A DNA stretch of 64,000 bases. It comes from Spirometra erinaceieuropaei. Taxonomy: Eukaryota > Platyhelminthes > Cestoda > Diphyllobothriidea > Diphyllobothriidae. The first letter of the stretch is position 1. Each line of letters begins with the position of its first letter. Location: the NCBI GenBank assembly GCA_902702965.1, contig CACRXP010000002.1, forward strand, positions 2,533,222 to 2,597,221. Reading direction: 5' to 3'. Below are positions 11,038 to 24,604 of the stretch, one piece after another. A program made the translations under genes and the position numbers. The notes beneath the pieces were generated by a model that made no database searches, was not told the DNA's origin, and saw only the letters and a program-made list of their open reading frames with translations.

Positions 11038-11812
11038 CGACCTCGGTGTGCCGACGACAAGTCCCCAAAAGCCATCGGCCCATTGTTCGAGGGTCGTAAA
11101 AAAACGCAATGTCCGTATTGTACGCCATCAAGCGTGCATTTATGGACTTTTACGAAGATGCTTTCTCAAAGACATTCGGAACACTCGTCCGGCCGCATTT
11201 AGAGTACGAAATACAAGCCTGGGGGCCGTGGGCGATTGAGGATCAAAAGTGCCTCGAAAGAGTCCAGAGGAGAGCCACGAAGATGCTTAGGAGTCAATGG
11301 TCCTTTCCTTACGCAACCCGCCTAGTAAATCTGAACCTCTTTCCTTTGAGTTACAGGCAACTTCGCGGGGATCTCTTGCAAGCCTTCCACAATGTAAAGG
11401 GGTCGGATTGCCGCCTGGCCTTCGAGGACTTTTTTGAATTTGCTACCACGACCAACCTCCAAGGTCACCCGTTAAAACTGCGCACTCAGCAGGCAAGGCT
11501 GGATGTGCGGAAGTTCTCCTTCTCCGCTCGAGTGGTCAAACCATGGAATGCCCTTCCCGCAGATGTTGTGATATCACCATCTATAGAAAGTTTTAAAAAG
11601 AATCTTGAAATATTTATGTTCCGAAATGACCAAGAGCGATGAGAAGTAGAGCTCACGCCCTGTAACTCTTTCTCATTTTGTCCTATCATTATGGGCGTGT
11701 TTGAACTATTTCAGCCCAGAACATTTATCCGTCTATCACACTTTTTTACGTTTCAAATAGGGCACTCCAAGGCTTACGCCTATTTCCCTCAATAAACTGA
11801 ACTGAACTGAAA
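11038..11812 (+). pseudogene. CR1-type RT C-terminal third with 3' UTR, 5'-truncated
   Basis: Starts with DLGVPTTSPQKPSAHC (11039 onward), the counterpart of DLGVWTCSNLLPSQHC in the intact ORF2. It shifts frame near 11100 and continues in a 177-residue open frame to a stop at 11642. Diagnostic blocks are FGTLVRPHLEYEIQAWGPW, LNLFPLSYRQLRGDLLQAF, FFEFATTTNLQGHPLKLR and FSARVVKPWNALPADVV. The 3' UTR ends in a hairpin at about 11757-11790 (AGGC…GCCT inside GGG…CCC) and a CTGAA-type tail. The 5' truncation is typical of target-primed reverse transcription. Confidence 0.9.
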
Positions 11813-12673
11813 AGTCTCATCTATGCGGAAGGGAAGAAGAGGAATTGGGTGGACGCAAAGGTCTAATGGGAAGAGATGACTACTGGAAATATAAGATAAT
11901 GACCGATTGTACAAATGGGCTGAGTTACAGCAGAGGAGTGACCTGTCTGGATGGTGAGATGACCCTAACTTACCTGATAAACAATCAGTTAGGAACGCAG
12001 CGGTGAGGGTAACTCCAGGGGTGTTAAGGGAATTGCCGACACACAGAGAGAGAAAGAGGCGAATGTTACGAGTTGCGGGAAGGGGGTCAACGGTAGAGAG
12101 GGAAGGGACACCGGCTATTTTCACTGACGCGCAGTAACATTCTAATCATCTCAGATCCACGCGGAAGGTGTCACTTCATTCGAACAACTATATACAGATT
12201 GTGGGGCGTTACCTAGTGAGTGGATTTGCTCAGAAGAAAAAATTAAGTGTATTGGCTCCGAAATATATTGAAAAACACAGCTGTGGCTGTCAATGTGGTG
12301 TCATCGGCATAAATTATTGTCGCTAACTTAAGCCGTGTTGGGACTTAAAGTGTGCAAGAAGCCCAAAAACGCTCAATATATTTGGGTGCAGATCAAACCC
12401 AGGGTCACAGCTGGGGTGAGCGATGATTCTGAGTTGACACTCCATTTTTAGAAAACTTCACCTTTGCAGTCACGTCCTCGCTATGAGAACAGTTGGTGCG
12501 AGTTAGCTAAAGTAAATGCGAAAATTTGTTCCCCCTCTTCTATAAACGTAGGAAAAATAACAATCTTATTATGCCACTGTCGAAGGATCGTGTAACCTCC
12601 ACTAAAACCTAGACTAACCTAGAAGGTAATTGAGCAGTTATCTAGAACTTCTCAATCGTCAAGAAAGCACGGC
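11813..12673. other. No gene recognised
   Basis: A minus-strand frame of 111 codons (12124-11789) overlaps the retroelement tail, shows no known domain and looks like chance. Nothing else was supported. Confidence 0.35.
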
Positions 12674-15600
12674 ATTTTAGTTAATTTCAGTTTATTTGAG
12701 GGAAATGTACATGTTGTAACTTCGAACCGCCACTTTGTCACAAACAGTGGCAGTATATAAAGAAGTTAGCAACGGAAACATTAAATATTTATGGTAGAAA
12801 CTGGGTTGATGAATCAAATATTCTAGATGTGAGAAACACCGGTACTAAGTACGTCCTACAGTAGCTAGTCTATACGCAGTTGTTTTACAGGGAAAGTCGT
12901 ACACACCGATTATATGCAGGCGTCAAAGCAAACATCATTATGTGTAACAATACAAAAGTGCAAATAAAACTTACTGAAATGCACGAGAAAGGCAAACACT
13001 TATTAAAGCCAAAACACCTATTAATTAAGCGAGCCTGATAGTCATTTGTAGACTTTAGATTGATTACTTAGGGAATCATGTTTGGGCAGTCAGCTTACTG
13101 TATCAGATTTGGCGGATTCCGAACGTCACAATAGGCTAGGCGGGTAACTTGACCCAAATGTGATTAAAATCACGGCCTGGAGTGAGACCTCGTAGCTCTG
13201 GTGTCTAGACGGTTGGCTGTAATAAGACCTTCTTCATGCTATCTTGTGTTCGAATACTACTGAGGTCGCCACCTTTTTTACAAATGGGTCAGAAGGGAAT
13301 ATTATGACAGTAATAAGTTGTTAGTACGGAGCGCCAGTACTATGGTGGTCGGGTGTGATTATGATGTATGATAACGTGCTAGATCCAGCTCCTTCCTGGA
13401 AGCCCAGACGCACGTGGACATAATGATGTCTGCAGGCAGAGCATTCAAAGCTTCAGACGCTCTCTTAGAGAAGAAGCACTTCCATGTGTCCAGCCTGATG
13501 CCAATCGCACCTACTTTAAGTGGATGATTTTGCAGGTTCGTGATGGTCGCTAACCGCGTATAACGAACTCTAACTGTGGCCGAACAAACGCTCGAACGGC
13601 TTTAATGAAACAGCCTTCGTAGAAGGTAGACAAGGCCGTTTAACAAGGCAGAGGGCTGACATCACAAACTTGGTTAGCATTGGGCAACGCAGTGACGGTT
13701 TGAATGAAGTCGTGCTCCCCACACCAGAGTCTTATGGGCGTTGACTTCCTGTATTAGTATGAATGATACTTGGATGACAAGCCTTGCGGCTTGGACATCT
13801 GAATCCGCTGACTAGCAGAATGTTTCGCTCAGTCATACCAAACAGCGAACACCAGTCCTACGATAATTTCTCGAGCAGGTCCAGGTTTACCTGCGAACGT
13901 TCTTCATCAAATTCTGTTTGGATGACGCTCCCAAGCTTGACATCCCCAACAAACATGGACAAGTCGCAATTCATGTCACTAACGCGGTCGTCGACACATA
14001 AAATGAAAGGGGAAGGACCAAAAACGGAGCCTTGAGGAAGGCCGCTGTCAGCCATTGCCTCCACCGGCTATACGTCATCGGCGTAAAAAAAATTGAGATC
14101 GGTTAACTAAAAATACTCGAATGTACTTCAGAAGGTCGTTCCTAATTCGTATTCGTTCGAATTTATACAGAAGTCACTATCTTATGCCTTCGTAAAGTCC
14201 ACATAGTCTGCGCACACTGATGCCTCCATTTGTTACCTGAATTCAGCGTCCTAACCAATGGAGTAGATTTTTAGGCACGATTTTTCCCTATGGAATTCAT
14301 GTTGGACGCCAAATTGCACATTGTGCTGGCGCAGAAAGCGAATTCGCCCTCGATTAATTATTTTTTCTAATTTTGCAGCAGATTGGAATGATGATCTTTG
14401 GCCTGTAGTTGTCTGCGAAGACCTTACTGCAGCCCCTATACAGCACTTTGATAGGCGCGGATGTCTAATTGTCGAGTAAGTAACCTGCGGCGAACGACGC
14501 TAGAAGACCATGCTCAGCGATATGTGCGGTCATTCAAGAAGCTTATTCAGCCATTTGGGTGGTATGTTTTTCGGTCTAGGCGATTTCGACTTATTTAGGG
14601 CCAACAGCTCTTTATCAATAATCATTTTGGCTGAAGAAACGGTTTTAATCTTTCGATCTTCTACTAAGCCGGGATCAGGCGATATAAATCCGCCTTCTCT
14701 CATAAATATGAATTTAAAATTGGAAAAGGTGAACCGCCTTCGCTCCACTTTCTTTGGGTTCTAGATCTTCAGTAGTTTTCAGTAGGGGAATTTTAGCTCT
14801 GTATTGCGTGTTCTTTTTATGTAACCATAGAATGACTTCGGATTCTCTACGACCCAGTTTAGTAAGCCTTTCAAGTAAACATGCAGAGTCCCGAGGAAAG
14901 GTCGCTTAACTACATTTTACTGCAATTTGCACAAATTTTTGACACCAGATTTATAAACGAGACAGACTTCCTGGACAGCCTCCACCTTCTATTCTTTCCT
15001 CCTTAAAGCTTGTGCTGACTGTTCAGATCTGCTGTTCAGCCTCTTCCGTAAAACCGGACTACTGGCTTCTAAGACGAATCTACAATAATTCATTGAACCA
15101 ATCACAATCCTCCATTATGTTGTCAAATTAGCGGATTCGCAGTTTGTCATTTATTTCAGTTTTATTTGATTTGAGTCGTCGCATCTAATACTTCTTCTAA
15201 CTCTGCGGGCTTGATCGGACATAGGAAAGATGGATTACTTCCACAACAGTGCGACGTGTTCGTTTCGGCCTAGGGAAGATAGGGGTAGACATTACACCCC
15301 CCCAATTCTGTCCAGCGATTTCTTGAGCATCAAATCCAGACAGTTTGACGGTTGCCCTCACGCTCCCTCATGGGAAACAGGGTGTGTTGAGCGAAGAGTA
15401 ACTTGACCTTCATGTCCTGTAAACGGTGTTCAAAAGCTGTGTCCTGATTGAGTGCGCAGCCTGAACCCCAGTTGGTAGGTGGCGCATTAATGTTTCCCTT
15501 GATCAAAGTGTCAGACCGAGTAGCAAATCTTTCCAGCTTCTTTACAGAACGGACGTCAGTCGTGGGATCATTCACGATGGTCGGCAGACTGTCAGAACGT

Positions 15601-15890
15601 CAAGGCTTGGTGGACAAGGTGCTTTAATAGTCAACTAAATTACCTCTGAAGTAAAGGCAAATGTATATGTTTTGTTTGAAGTTATTAGTCCATGTTTTAC
15701 GTAGGTGAGTACGCCTCCTCCCTGACGTCCTAGTATGCCTCCTCTAAGCAACTGGTATTCGGGCATAATCAAATCCTGGTCATTAACGTGCTGGGACAAC
15801 CAGGTTTTTGTCAGTGATATTACGTTTGGAGATAGATGAGGGAGATGGGTCTTCAGCTCGTCGAGGTATGAGAACATGCACTACCTATTG
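12674..15890 (-). pseudogene. Near-full-length CR1-type ORF2 copy, heavily decayed
   Basis: Read on the minus strand, the order is that of the intact ORF2. The endonuclease N-terminal block lies at 15877-15635 (MFSYLDELKTHLPHLSP, SLTKTWLSQH, GRQGGGVLTYVKH). The later endonuclease block is at 15575-15330 (IKGNINAPPTNWGSGCALNQ, where the functional copy has VGDFNAP). The RT start is near 14590 (SKSPRPKNIPPKWL) and the core at 14064-13858 (SGLPQGSVFGPSPFILCVDD, then FVGDVKLG in place of FADD). The C-terminus at about 13640-13380 includes FVRPQLEFVI, TNLQNHPLK and ALNALPADIIM. A TTTCCCTCAAATAAACTGAA end lies at 12715-12680. Many frameshifts and lost catalytic residues. Confidence 0.85.
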
Positions 15891-16189
15891 GTGCACATGA
15901 ATTTAAGTTTGCGGCTCGAACCTTCGTCTACTATGTCGGCAGCAAAACTTATTCAGAAGTGAAAAAATATCTAAGATTTCTGTTAACAAAATTTCCTTCT
16001 CTTATTCATCCGGTCCTAACAATTATGGACGAGGCCTCAGACGGTTAGCCACGTATAACTCTGCTCTTTGAAAAGCAAATGGCCAGAGCCTATTTGCTTT
16101 CACGATTCTACTAACACGATGACCTGTTCAGGTCATTTGAGGTCACTCCGATGACAAAAAGACCCCGAAAAAAGAAGACTGTGGAAAAA

Positions 16190-18485
16190 GTTTTTGTATC
16201 CTCATGTTCCAATAACATTCGCCAAATATAAGGAGCAGCACAATGAATGTCTCAAACAAATACGGGATGCTAGATCTTCTTTCGAGCGCCGACTGACAAC
16301 AAAATCCATTATGTGTCCCAAAAGTTTAATGGGTACATCCGCATTAGGAGAAAACATAGGAACGAAAGTGGGTGTCTAAAGGACAGCCTCGGAAACCTAC
16401 CAGCTGAAAGGCGACAAAGAGGGAAATTAACAGTCTCAGTTGATCAGTCGGTGTTTACGGAGGAGTCCTCAGAAGACAGTCAGGATTCGGAAATGGGCCA
16501 AGACAGCTAGGATCTTTAAATGTGCCGTCATTGAAACCGTTGCCTTTTCAATAGAAAAAGTAAGACGTGTCCTCAGTAAAATAAAGCCAGGTTAGTCTCC
16601 TGGACCCGACGGGATTCCTGAGCTAATAAACAAGAAGCTATCAACGGAGCTGTCAAAGCTTCTTTCGACTTCGCAGAGATTTCAATGAGAACAGGGAGGC
16701 TGTCCTCGCAGCGGAAGATAAATAACCTCGTCCCTTACATAAGCGAGGCAGCAGGATGGTAACAAGCAGATTCAGGCCCATTAGCTTAACTCGCCTCTCA
16801 TGTAAAACGATGGAAGCTCTAGTAAAGAGTTCTATACAGCACTTTTATTGAAAAAATAACACCTTACAGTATTTTCAACATGACTTCCCGAGAGGACGTT
16901 CCTGCCTCTCAAATCTGCTTACTTGTCTCGAGTTGAGGTTGATGTCGTGTACATCGATTTTCGCAAAGCATTCCGCACTGTCCCGCAACAACACCTTCTC
17001 CACAACTTGAGCACCATCGGCATCCGGGAGATCTGAACTGGATAAGGGCGGTTCCGGTTGGTCGGAAACAACGTACCTGTATCGGAGATGATATATCAGA
17101 CCGGGCGAAGGTAACTAGTGGTTCGTCTCAAGGCTCAGTTTTGGGACTCCTGGTCTTCACCCCTTAGGCTAATGACAGTACTTAGGAACTCGATTGCGGT
17201 AAAATAACGTATGGCGACGACGTTAAGCTCTGGCAAGTCATTAAGAGTTCAAATGACCAAAGGGCCCTTCAAAACAATATGCACCGATTGAAAGCGTGGT
17301 CCGAGAGATGGTTTCTAGATTTCAAAGTGCAGGAGCATGCCATCTTTCATCTACATCCAACCAACTGTCATTCAACTGAGAGCCTGAGGACATATCACCT
17401 GAAAGGCATTAGACTTCCCTCAGAGTCTTCACAGAAGCATTTCGGTGTTTAGATACAGAGCGACATGAAACCAACGCTGCAGTGCAACAGGGCTTCAAAA
17501 AAGGCCATGGAAGTGCTCCATACAATCAAAACGGCGTTCGTAACCTTTGACAAAGACCTTTCTGGAAGAGTTTACGGCACCTTTGTTCGGCCCCATTTAG
17601 AATATGGCATACCAGCGTGGCGGCCATGGCTTTGAAGGGAACAACGTCGTGCAAGAAATCTGGTGAACGGTCTAAAAAGCCAATCCTACATAGAAATACT
17701 GAATTCTGCAAATATTCCCATGTTACAATTGAAAAGTCAAGTTGGCGAACACGCGTTTTCGGTAATTCTTCCTCAGGCCAATACAATTACATGAAGGAAT
17801 GAAAATGTACAAAATCAACAGTGTTTATAGATGCCTCAAGGGCTATTAAGTCACTAACACTCATCATCCCCACGCCGCCCGCATGAGAAGGTCGGCGGGT
17901 GTTAGTCGTCAGAGCTAGGGGAGGGGGGTAAGAGAGTCTTTGAGTGATGTTCTTGGGTTGAGTACACGGAGTACCCATCATCGTGCTTAGGGATTTGAGG
18001 CGGCATGGCTTCATCAATTGGGGTTGGCGTTGGTCACGGCAGCGAAAGCGCTTGTGTCAGAGTTTTTTGACAGCATAACACCGGATTCGCTAACCGTATA
18101 GCTACTGCCTCGGCCTGGATAAAGTACGGACAAAAACGTCCGAGCTGAAATTTTGTTCTGATTTTTTGCACAAAGGGCGGTGGAGAAATGGAACGATCTC
18201 CCCCAGTCCGTCATAGGGGCGGCGTCCCTGCAACTCTTCAAGAAACGCTTGGATGATTATTTGTGTCCCCTGTTTTCCCTCGACAATCGGAACCAGAGCT
18301 AAATACTCCACGATCCCCGGGAACTCGTCTTTGAAACAATGCTACTTAAATGAATCAAGCACCGTTTTAATAGCGAAGATTTTCATTGTTCTTATACAGT
18401 TGTACCCAACGTGCGGACACCTAATCAACAGTTTTCAAAGGCCTTGACTGTTATCTTTACCAAATGAACTGAATAAACTGAATCA
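16190..18485 (+). pseudogene. Decayed CR1-type RT copy, split by a later insertion
   Basis: Homology begins in the linker between endonuclease and RT (KFNGYIRIRRKHRNESG, 16316 onward). It continues through SPGPDGIPELINKK (about 16598), VDVVYIDFRKAF (about 16940), FGPI/RPHLEYGIPAWRPW (about 17590) and RRARNLVNGLKSQSY (about 17645), with frequent stops and frame changes. After unrelated DNA at about 17730-18040, the C-terminus resumes as FFAQRAVEKWNDLPQSVIG and LQLFKKRLDDYL (to 18276). The tail is of CTGAA type (18463-18484). Confidence 0.85.
17743..17800 (-). mobile_element. PLE 3'-terminal fragment with hammerhead-like core
   Basis: The minus strand reads ATTGTATTGGCCTGAGGA (17787-17770), then a 9-nt stem-loop, then GAAAACGCG. 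It aligns with PLE ends at 30215-30260, 54650-54715 and 55260-55320. Position 7 of a hammerhead core is variable, so CTGAGGA…GAAA still fits the consensus. It interrupts the RT copy at 16190-18485. Confidence 0.5.
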
Positions 18486-21400
18486 CTATCCCATATCCGC
18501 GAGGGAGTGTCTATTCATTCAAACAACTCCGTACAGATCGTGGGAAGTCACACGACAAATAGCACACACTGAAATTTACTCAACACGCAGGTCATTTCAA
18601 CATCAGGCCGGTGTCAAAAATCTTCAAGTTCTACCGAATGTGACATATGTTTCACTCCGAAAACTATCAAACTCCAAATTTAAATCCCTATATTATACAT
18701 TTCGTTCATTTTTCGAACTTTTGTTATCACTTTGTCTTGGAACTCATATTTTTAATTTAAAGCAAACTCCCAATTCGCGCTCTATTGACTAACCCTAGGC
18801 AAATATAGTTAAATAGCAACCGAAATGAATGAGATTGATTTAGGTTTTTTCCTGTGTTCAAGGGAGACTGAGAGCTGTCAAGAGATCCGAATGTAAACCT
18901 ATCCCATTCTATTTTAATAACGAGAAGACAAGACTGTTAATATGGTACCACCACTACTGTAGTGTATGCAAGGCCGGGATGGTCACATAGGACAAAATGC
19001 AATATGTAAAAAGACATTTTAGCACACGAACCTAGGGGGTTCCTGTTCTCTATCGAGCGGAAGTCGCAATTATTATAGGGCTCTGCATGCCACTTTGTGA
19101 ATTCGGAACACTCGTCAAATGCAGACTTCCCCATGTGCCAAAATGACGTTGCCAGAAATGAATGTGAGAGTACAGCGATCAATGTTGCTGTGACTGATAT
19201 TTGCTGAGGGCGTGGACTCCAGTTAGTTGCTATATACATGCTGCGTTTTAAAGAAATACGCTAGACCAGTTTGATGGCGGATAAAAAGGCACCCATAACG
19301 ATCCCCGCATCCGTTGCATTCTTCATACACCTACCTAATTTCATTCTGACGGATGCCCTCAACAAAGATATTGGGAAATTTACACTGGGTAGAATGCTTT
19401 TTGAAAATTCAAATGGCAAGTTAACCACGGCTACCGTAAAAGACGCAATGACAAAAGTTACATGAACGACGTCATGCGAACTGGACCTGAATTTACGTAA
19501 TGATGTGGCGTTTGATGAATAAAAAGTTGTTCAAAAAAATCGCATCCTATGCAACCGCCAGCCATGGGTGTTGTATTGCAGGAAAAATTATCCTGAAACT
19601 TCTTATCCAGACTTTCATCAGCCAAATAACTTTCGTAGTCCGAAAGTGCTCATAGGGGAAGTCGAGGATACGGCACAGTTACGACTGCGTCAACGGCGGA
19701 AACACTTGTGGAAAAGCTGTCATACACAAAAGCTACCAGCTAACTAACGAAGTTTATCAGCCAGTCACTCCCATTAGGAATAAACTGCAGGCATTCTCTA
19801 TCGTTGCGTTAGCATGCTGTCAGTAGGCGCTTAGCATGCTGACATCGTCATTGGCTACACCCACAGAACCTGATAATTTCGTGTCCTTGAGAGGTTGCTT
19901 GGTTCGAAAGAACGATTTTAACTGGTAACAACATTGGCAGATGGCATTCTTATAATAATTTCCAACAATGCCCACTTTGCCTTCAACAGCAGAATGGCGC
20001 GGCATAAACCAAACCTTCTCCTCCCTGGCCTGGGTCCGGTGTCATGACAGAATCAACAAAAACGGAGGTGGGAGAGGACCTGATGGTCTTGAGCTGTGAT
20101 AACGGACACCGTTGCATGTTCACCCTCACCGGCTCGTATCCCACTTAGTGAGATTGTCATACAAGTCACATTAAGGACCCACTGCAATCTAACTTTCAGT
20201 CACCAGTCGGCCACTCAGCACATAAACACATAACTGGGCTGACTAAGTGGTCTCAGTTAAATCGTCAGCTGGCCACATTCCAAGCCACAGCTTTTGACAT
20301 ACCGTGAGGGATCCAAACGCGTCAGATTGCCTGTAGTGAGGAAGATGCGCCGAGTGTTGACCTCGTTCTGTCCTCCTACACTGTCGACCTTGACTTCTGA
20401 TAATTACTGACTTTGGCAAGGAAGGTGGTGCATGAGCTGTATTTAGTCTATCGGGCGTATCGTTTTGTTCATTTTCACCGCGTCAGATCATGACGGTTTG
20501 TTGTTCTTCCGTTTAACAACTCTCTTTCTAGAACAGCGGAGATTGTTTTTCATTCGAGTCCCAGATTATTAAAATTACGAGACCTCCGGAAACGTTATCT
20601 TTAAATGCGCTGGCTATGAAACTAAGTAACTCCTATTTCATATGGATTGGCGACGCTCAAACCAAGTTTACCGGTAAGACACTAGAAATTTAATGTCATC
20701 CAGGACTATCTTTAAGCGTCTTTGGACCTGAAACTTCAACAGTAAACGGTACTACAGTCTATCACGCCAATTCAACCACACCTTCTTCCCGAAGTATCCC
20801 GGAGTTATCCCTAGCAAACAAACTGTCTAAAAAACTTGGTTGTACTGTCTACCTGAGTTTAAGTGTGAGTTGCGACTTACTAGACAACTGGAACGTCATC
20901 GATCCTGTCTCGCGTAAGCCGCTTTCACATGAACTCGAAGAGGCATTATTGAAATCTTTTGGCGAATTCTTCTCACAGTCGGTGAACTAAACAGTTTTTG
21001 ACTATGTATCATTTGAACATTTGTAAATACGCCTTGTTGCTTTGCACTCTGTATTTTCCGTTCATTTCCATATGGATACTGGTGTGTTGGAACGGCCGTA
21101 GTAGCGGGGGAACGTCGATTCACATGTAAAGCGTCTATGTGTATTTCGGATTGCGAATGGATGTCGGTAGTATAGTAGCATTCATAGATACTCTTTGACT
21201 CGGTAGAACTCGATACACTGGTAAGCGGTCAACCTCATTTTGGGAAACTAAATACTGCATGCCGCAGTTACCGATTTTGTTTCTTCTGCCCAGTCTCACG
21301 AACAGTAGTCCGTTAACGTAAGAAATAACGTTAGTCGAACAAAAAGAGTAGGAAGAGACATAGACACAAGCCGCAAAGGAGACAGGCGCTTACTGTATCG

Positions 21401-24400
21401 GGTAACGATAGCTCCTTCGTACTTATAATCCAATTGTTCCATGAGAACGAGAAGTACGTACCCGTCTTGATGAACAAGACGCACATGCATCTGCAGTCGC
21501 AGCGGTAACCGAAGGCATTTCCCATTAATATATATTAGCAGGCCAACTCTGTACTGACCCCCTGTTGTTGCCTACCCATGTGTTCTTTGGAAAATACAAA
21601 TTCATTATGGATGCGTTTATCTACACTCAAGTTCTCCACAAGTTTCACCGTCCGATGAGAATTGTTCACCGGTATCGTTATTCGTGACGCCTAGTTCGGT
21701 GTTGTCCTGTGCGGCTTCGATCAGCACAGAACCTTAATTATTCCTGCGCGCTGTCCGTCCTAATAGGACTGAAGGCCTCCGCACAGATTCCTTCAGTGAA
21801 CCGGAGTCACTTTGAAATGGAAAGGAAAAACGACTCGAATGTTTCGTGACATCGAGCTCAGTCTGGAAAGTACACGGTGCTGTGGAGATTGTACATTGTC
21901 TGCTTTTCTCCGGTGGAAAATCTGCGATAACTACAACACGTAGCTTGAGTTTTTAAAGCGTGTGAGGGCGAACGAGGTATCTTGTAACAGTAAAAATCAA
22001 AGGAAAGTGCTGTGGACAAATGTCCGGCAAGGAATCCTTCGGGAAGGTGGATTTGTCGATACGGTGTAGTCCGTCGTCGGCCGACCCGTGTTCTTCACTC
22101 ACGTGCCTTGCACGCTGCTCAATTAGCAGGTCCTCTGGAGATTGCTTTCTTTCAAATGAACATTCCGTAGATATGTCGTCTTAAAATTTTTCACTTTGCA
22201 GATACTCAGTCAAACTTTCCGGAAATGACGGCTGCAACGAATAACGCGAGACCCACCTATATATAGTTTTATCGCATTCCACTATTGTAATTTGCGAAGG
22301 GGTCAAACAGCTGTTATTTAAGCAAGGCAAAGACGATGAAACACGCAGGATTTAATGATGCCAACAATTTCATGACCTATTTTTCAACTACATACGACCA
22401 TTATTTATACGGTAAAATATTCAACTTGAGAGCGACCTAGAGGTATAAGATGTGGTAGGCAGGTAAAACATGGACTGCTGGTCTGATATGTGGGCGCACA
22501 TGACGAGCGAGAGAGAGAGGAGGGGAGGAGCGATACAGGCAAGCGAGTTTAGATTGCAGTAAAACGAAATTCCATGGCGTCATTAAATTCTGCATGTTTC
22601 GATGCCTTCGCCATGTTCAAATTTATTCCAGGAAAACAGTACCACAAGTTGTAATGTCATATTGCTTTTTCGGAGACGTTAAACTTTCAAAATTCTGAAG
22701 GAACTCTTTATCCGAGACTATCACTTCCCGAGACGACGGATCCCACCTAATTCCGTCCAAACATTGCCCTTTAACTTATCCTTGTTTCGCGGAAATCCTC
22801 CTTGGAACCTTTTGCTTGACTATTCACAGGTGCTCACGGCAGAGTAACAGCCAACAAGCTGTCAACTCATTTCAGACTGTGTCGAAGAGCAAGTAGAGCA
22901 GTTCAGCATCTAGCACTATAAAGCCGAACATGACCTAAGAATAATTCCTCTGCACAATCCGAGATTTTGGAGAATAAATACACGCATACACCGCGTTGCC
23001 CAGTTCTAGAGCCTCTATTGCAAGAAAGATCGTCTTGGAATATCGGTTAAACGATCACTCGACTGTCGTAATTCTCCGGCGCACAGATTTCTTGACTCAC
23101 TTCCTCACTCTGGTTTACCGAACTCGTGGGCGCCATACTATGCCAACGGACACGTCAACGGTGGTATCCTGCTCGGCCCACACTAGCGTCGCGCACGGAT
23201 TAACCGATAATCGACTGGGTCTAAAATAGGAGCGCCTCTTCCCGCACTCGCATCGTCCTGCGCTCGGCCGTCGCCACGACCCATATCTAAGCAACGTTCA
23301 GCAATGAGTCACTGAATCGAGGCGAATTCTTTAAATATAATTACCCCTTCGTGCGGCCCGAAGTGGCTGACTGGGAACGGACCAGAGTCGCACGGGGTCT
23401 CGACGATCTAGGCGAAAGAACTAGTTATGTTTACAAATCCTTGCCTTCTTCATAATATTTAAATTTCAAATTGATATCGCCCGTTAGGTAAGGCGACAAG
23501 TAACGCGAAAGCAGATTAGGGGGACAGGTGCGGGTTCGTAGGATGATGCAGAAATGATAATCGGCAGATCAAGGTGAAGCGTAGCAAACTTAGTGTGATG
23601 GCCGGCAACGGAAACCGATCCGTCCTAGTTATGCGGCCACTGCCGCGCTATTGAGCAGACGACTCCTACAGAAAGGGCAGCGGACTTCAAACCCATCTTT
23701 GCATTTCACATAGTACAACAAACACTAATGAGCACCCCACAGAGGACCAAGGAGTGACAATTTTCGCGTAATAATGGAAGAAAGCTAGTCGCAAATTTAT
23801 TTTCGGGATACTGAGGTCAAATAATCAGAAAGGCATCGCATCAATAAAAGCCAACGAGAGAACTGACCGATAACACAAATAAGATTGTCTCAGAACAGTG
23901 ATGGTCATACTACTGGAGTGACGTAGGCCATGTCACCGCACAAGTTCAAAATGCATTGGGCTTGATTCCTGGACGGAGGACGAATGATTAGGAGTTCGCT
24001 AATGTGGTAGGAGAGAAGAGCATTTCCTCCAAAACTGATTGTATGGGCCGAAATAACTGACTGTGCATCAGCCACGCTTGCATGGACAAAACAACGGAGA
24101 CCGCCCATCTAAAAATGTAAACCGAGCAGTTGCTTGACGAGCAAAGAGAAAAGGAAATTCAAATGCTAGATTAGAGGAGGCCATGTTGTTCGAGTAGGCA
24201 GCATCGTTTGCAGTCGTCGAAGGGGTAGACGGGAGTAAACGTTCGTGCGAACGAGACAACAACGAAGATACCACCAACAGACCACACCTAGGAGGCACAG
24301 AAAACTATAACAGCGTCTGAAGTACTGTAGGCATGGCGTGCAACGCGGATTGCACTCTGAATATGCGCTCTCATATGCAATCAACAACACGTCGAGGGCG

Positions 24401-24604
24401 TCAGGACTCAATCAGGAAGCCCGGAGGGGGAGGCCCGCAACATCCGCTTGCTGTCTGCAAATGTTGACTGAGCTTGAGGTACGCTCATATACCAGGTTTC
24501 TCCCTAATCTCAAACCAAAACCTTCGGCGCGGGAGCCATGTCATTATATATATTTTCGGAATTCGTAATGAGCCTTAGTGTGGTGAAATAGCGAACAACG
24601 GCAC
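18486..24604. other. 6.1 kb without recognised genes or repeats
   Basis: No RT, endonuclease, transposase or SINE module was seen. ORFs are all under about 100 codons and overlap in several frames. Small plus-strand frames at 19271-19465 and 22996-23229, and minus frames at 19239-18937 and 24411-24166, have no recognisable domain. It could be intergenic DNA or introns. Confidence 0.4.
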
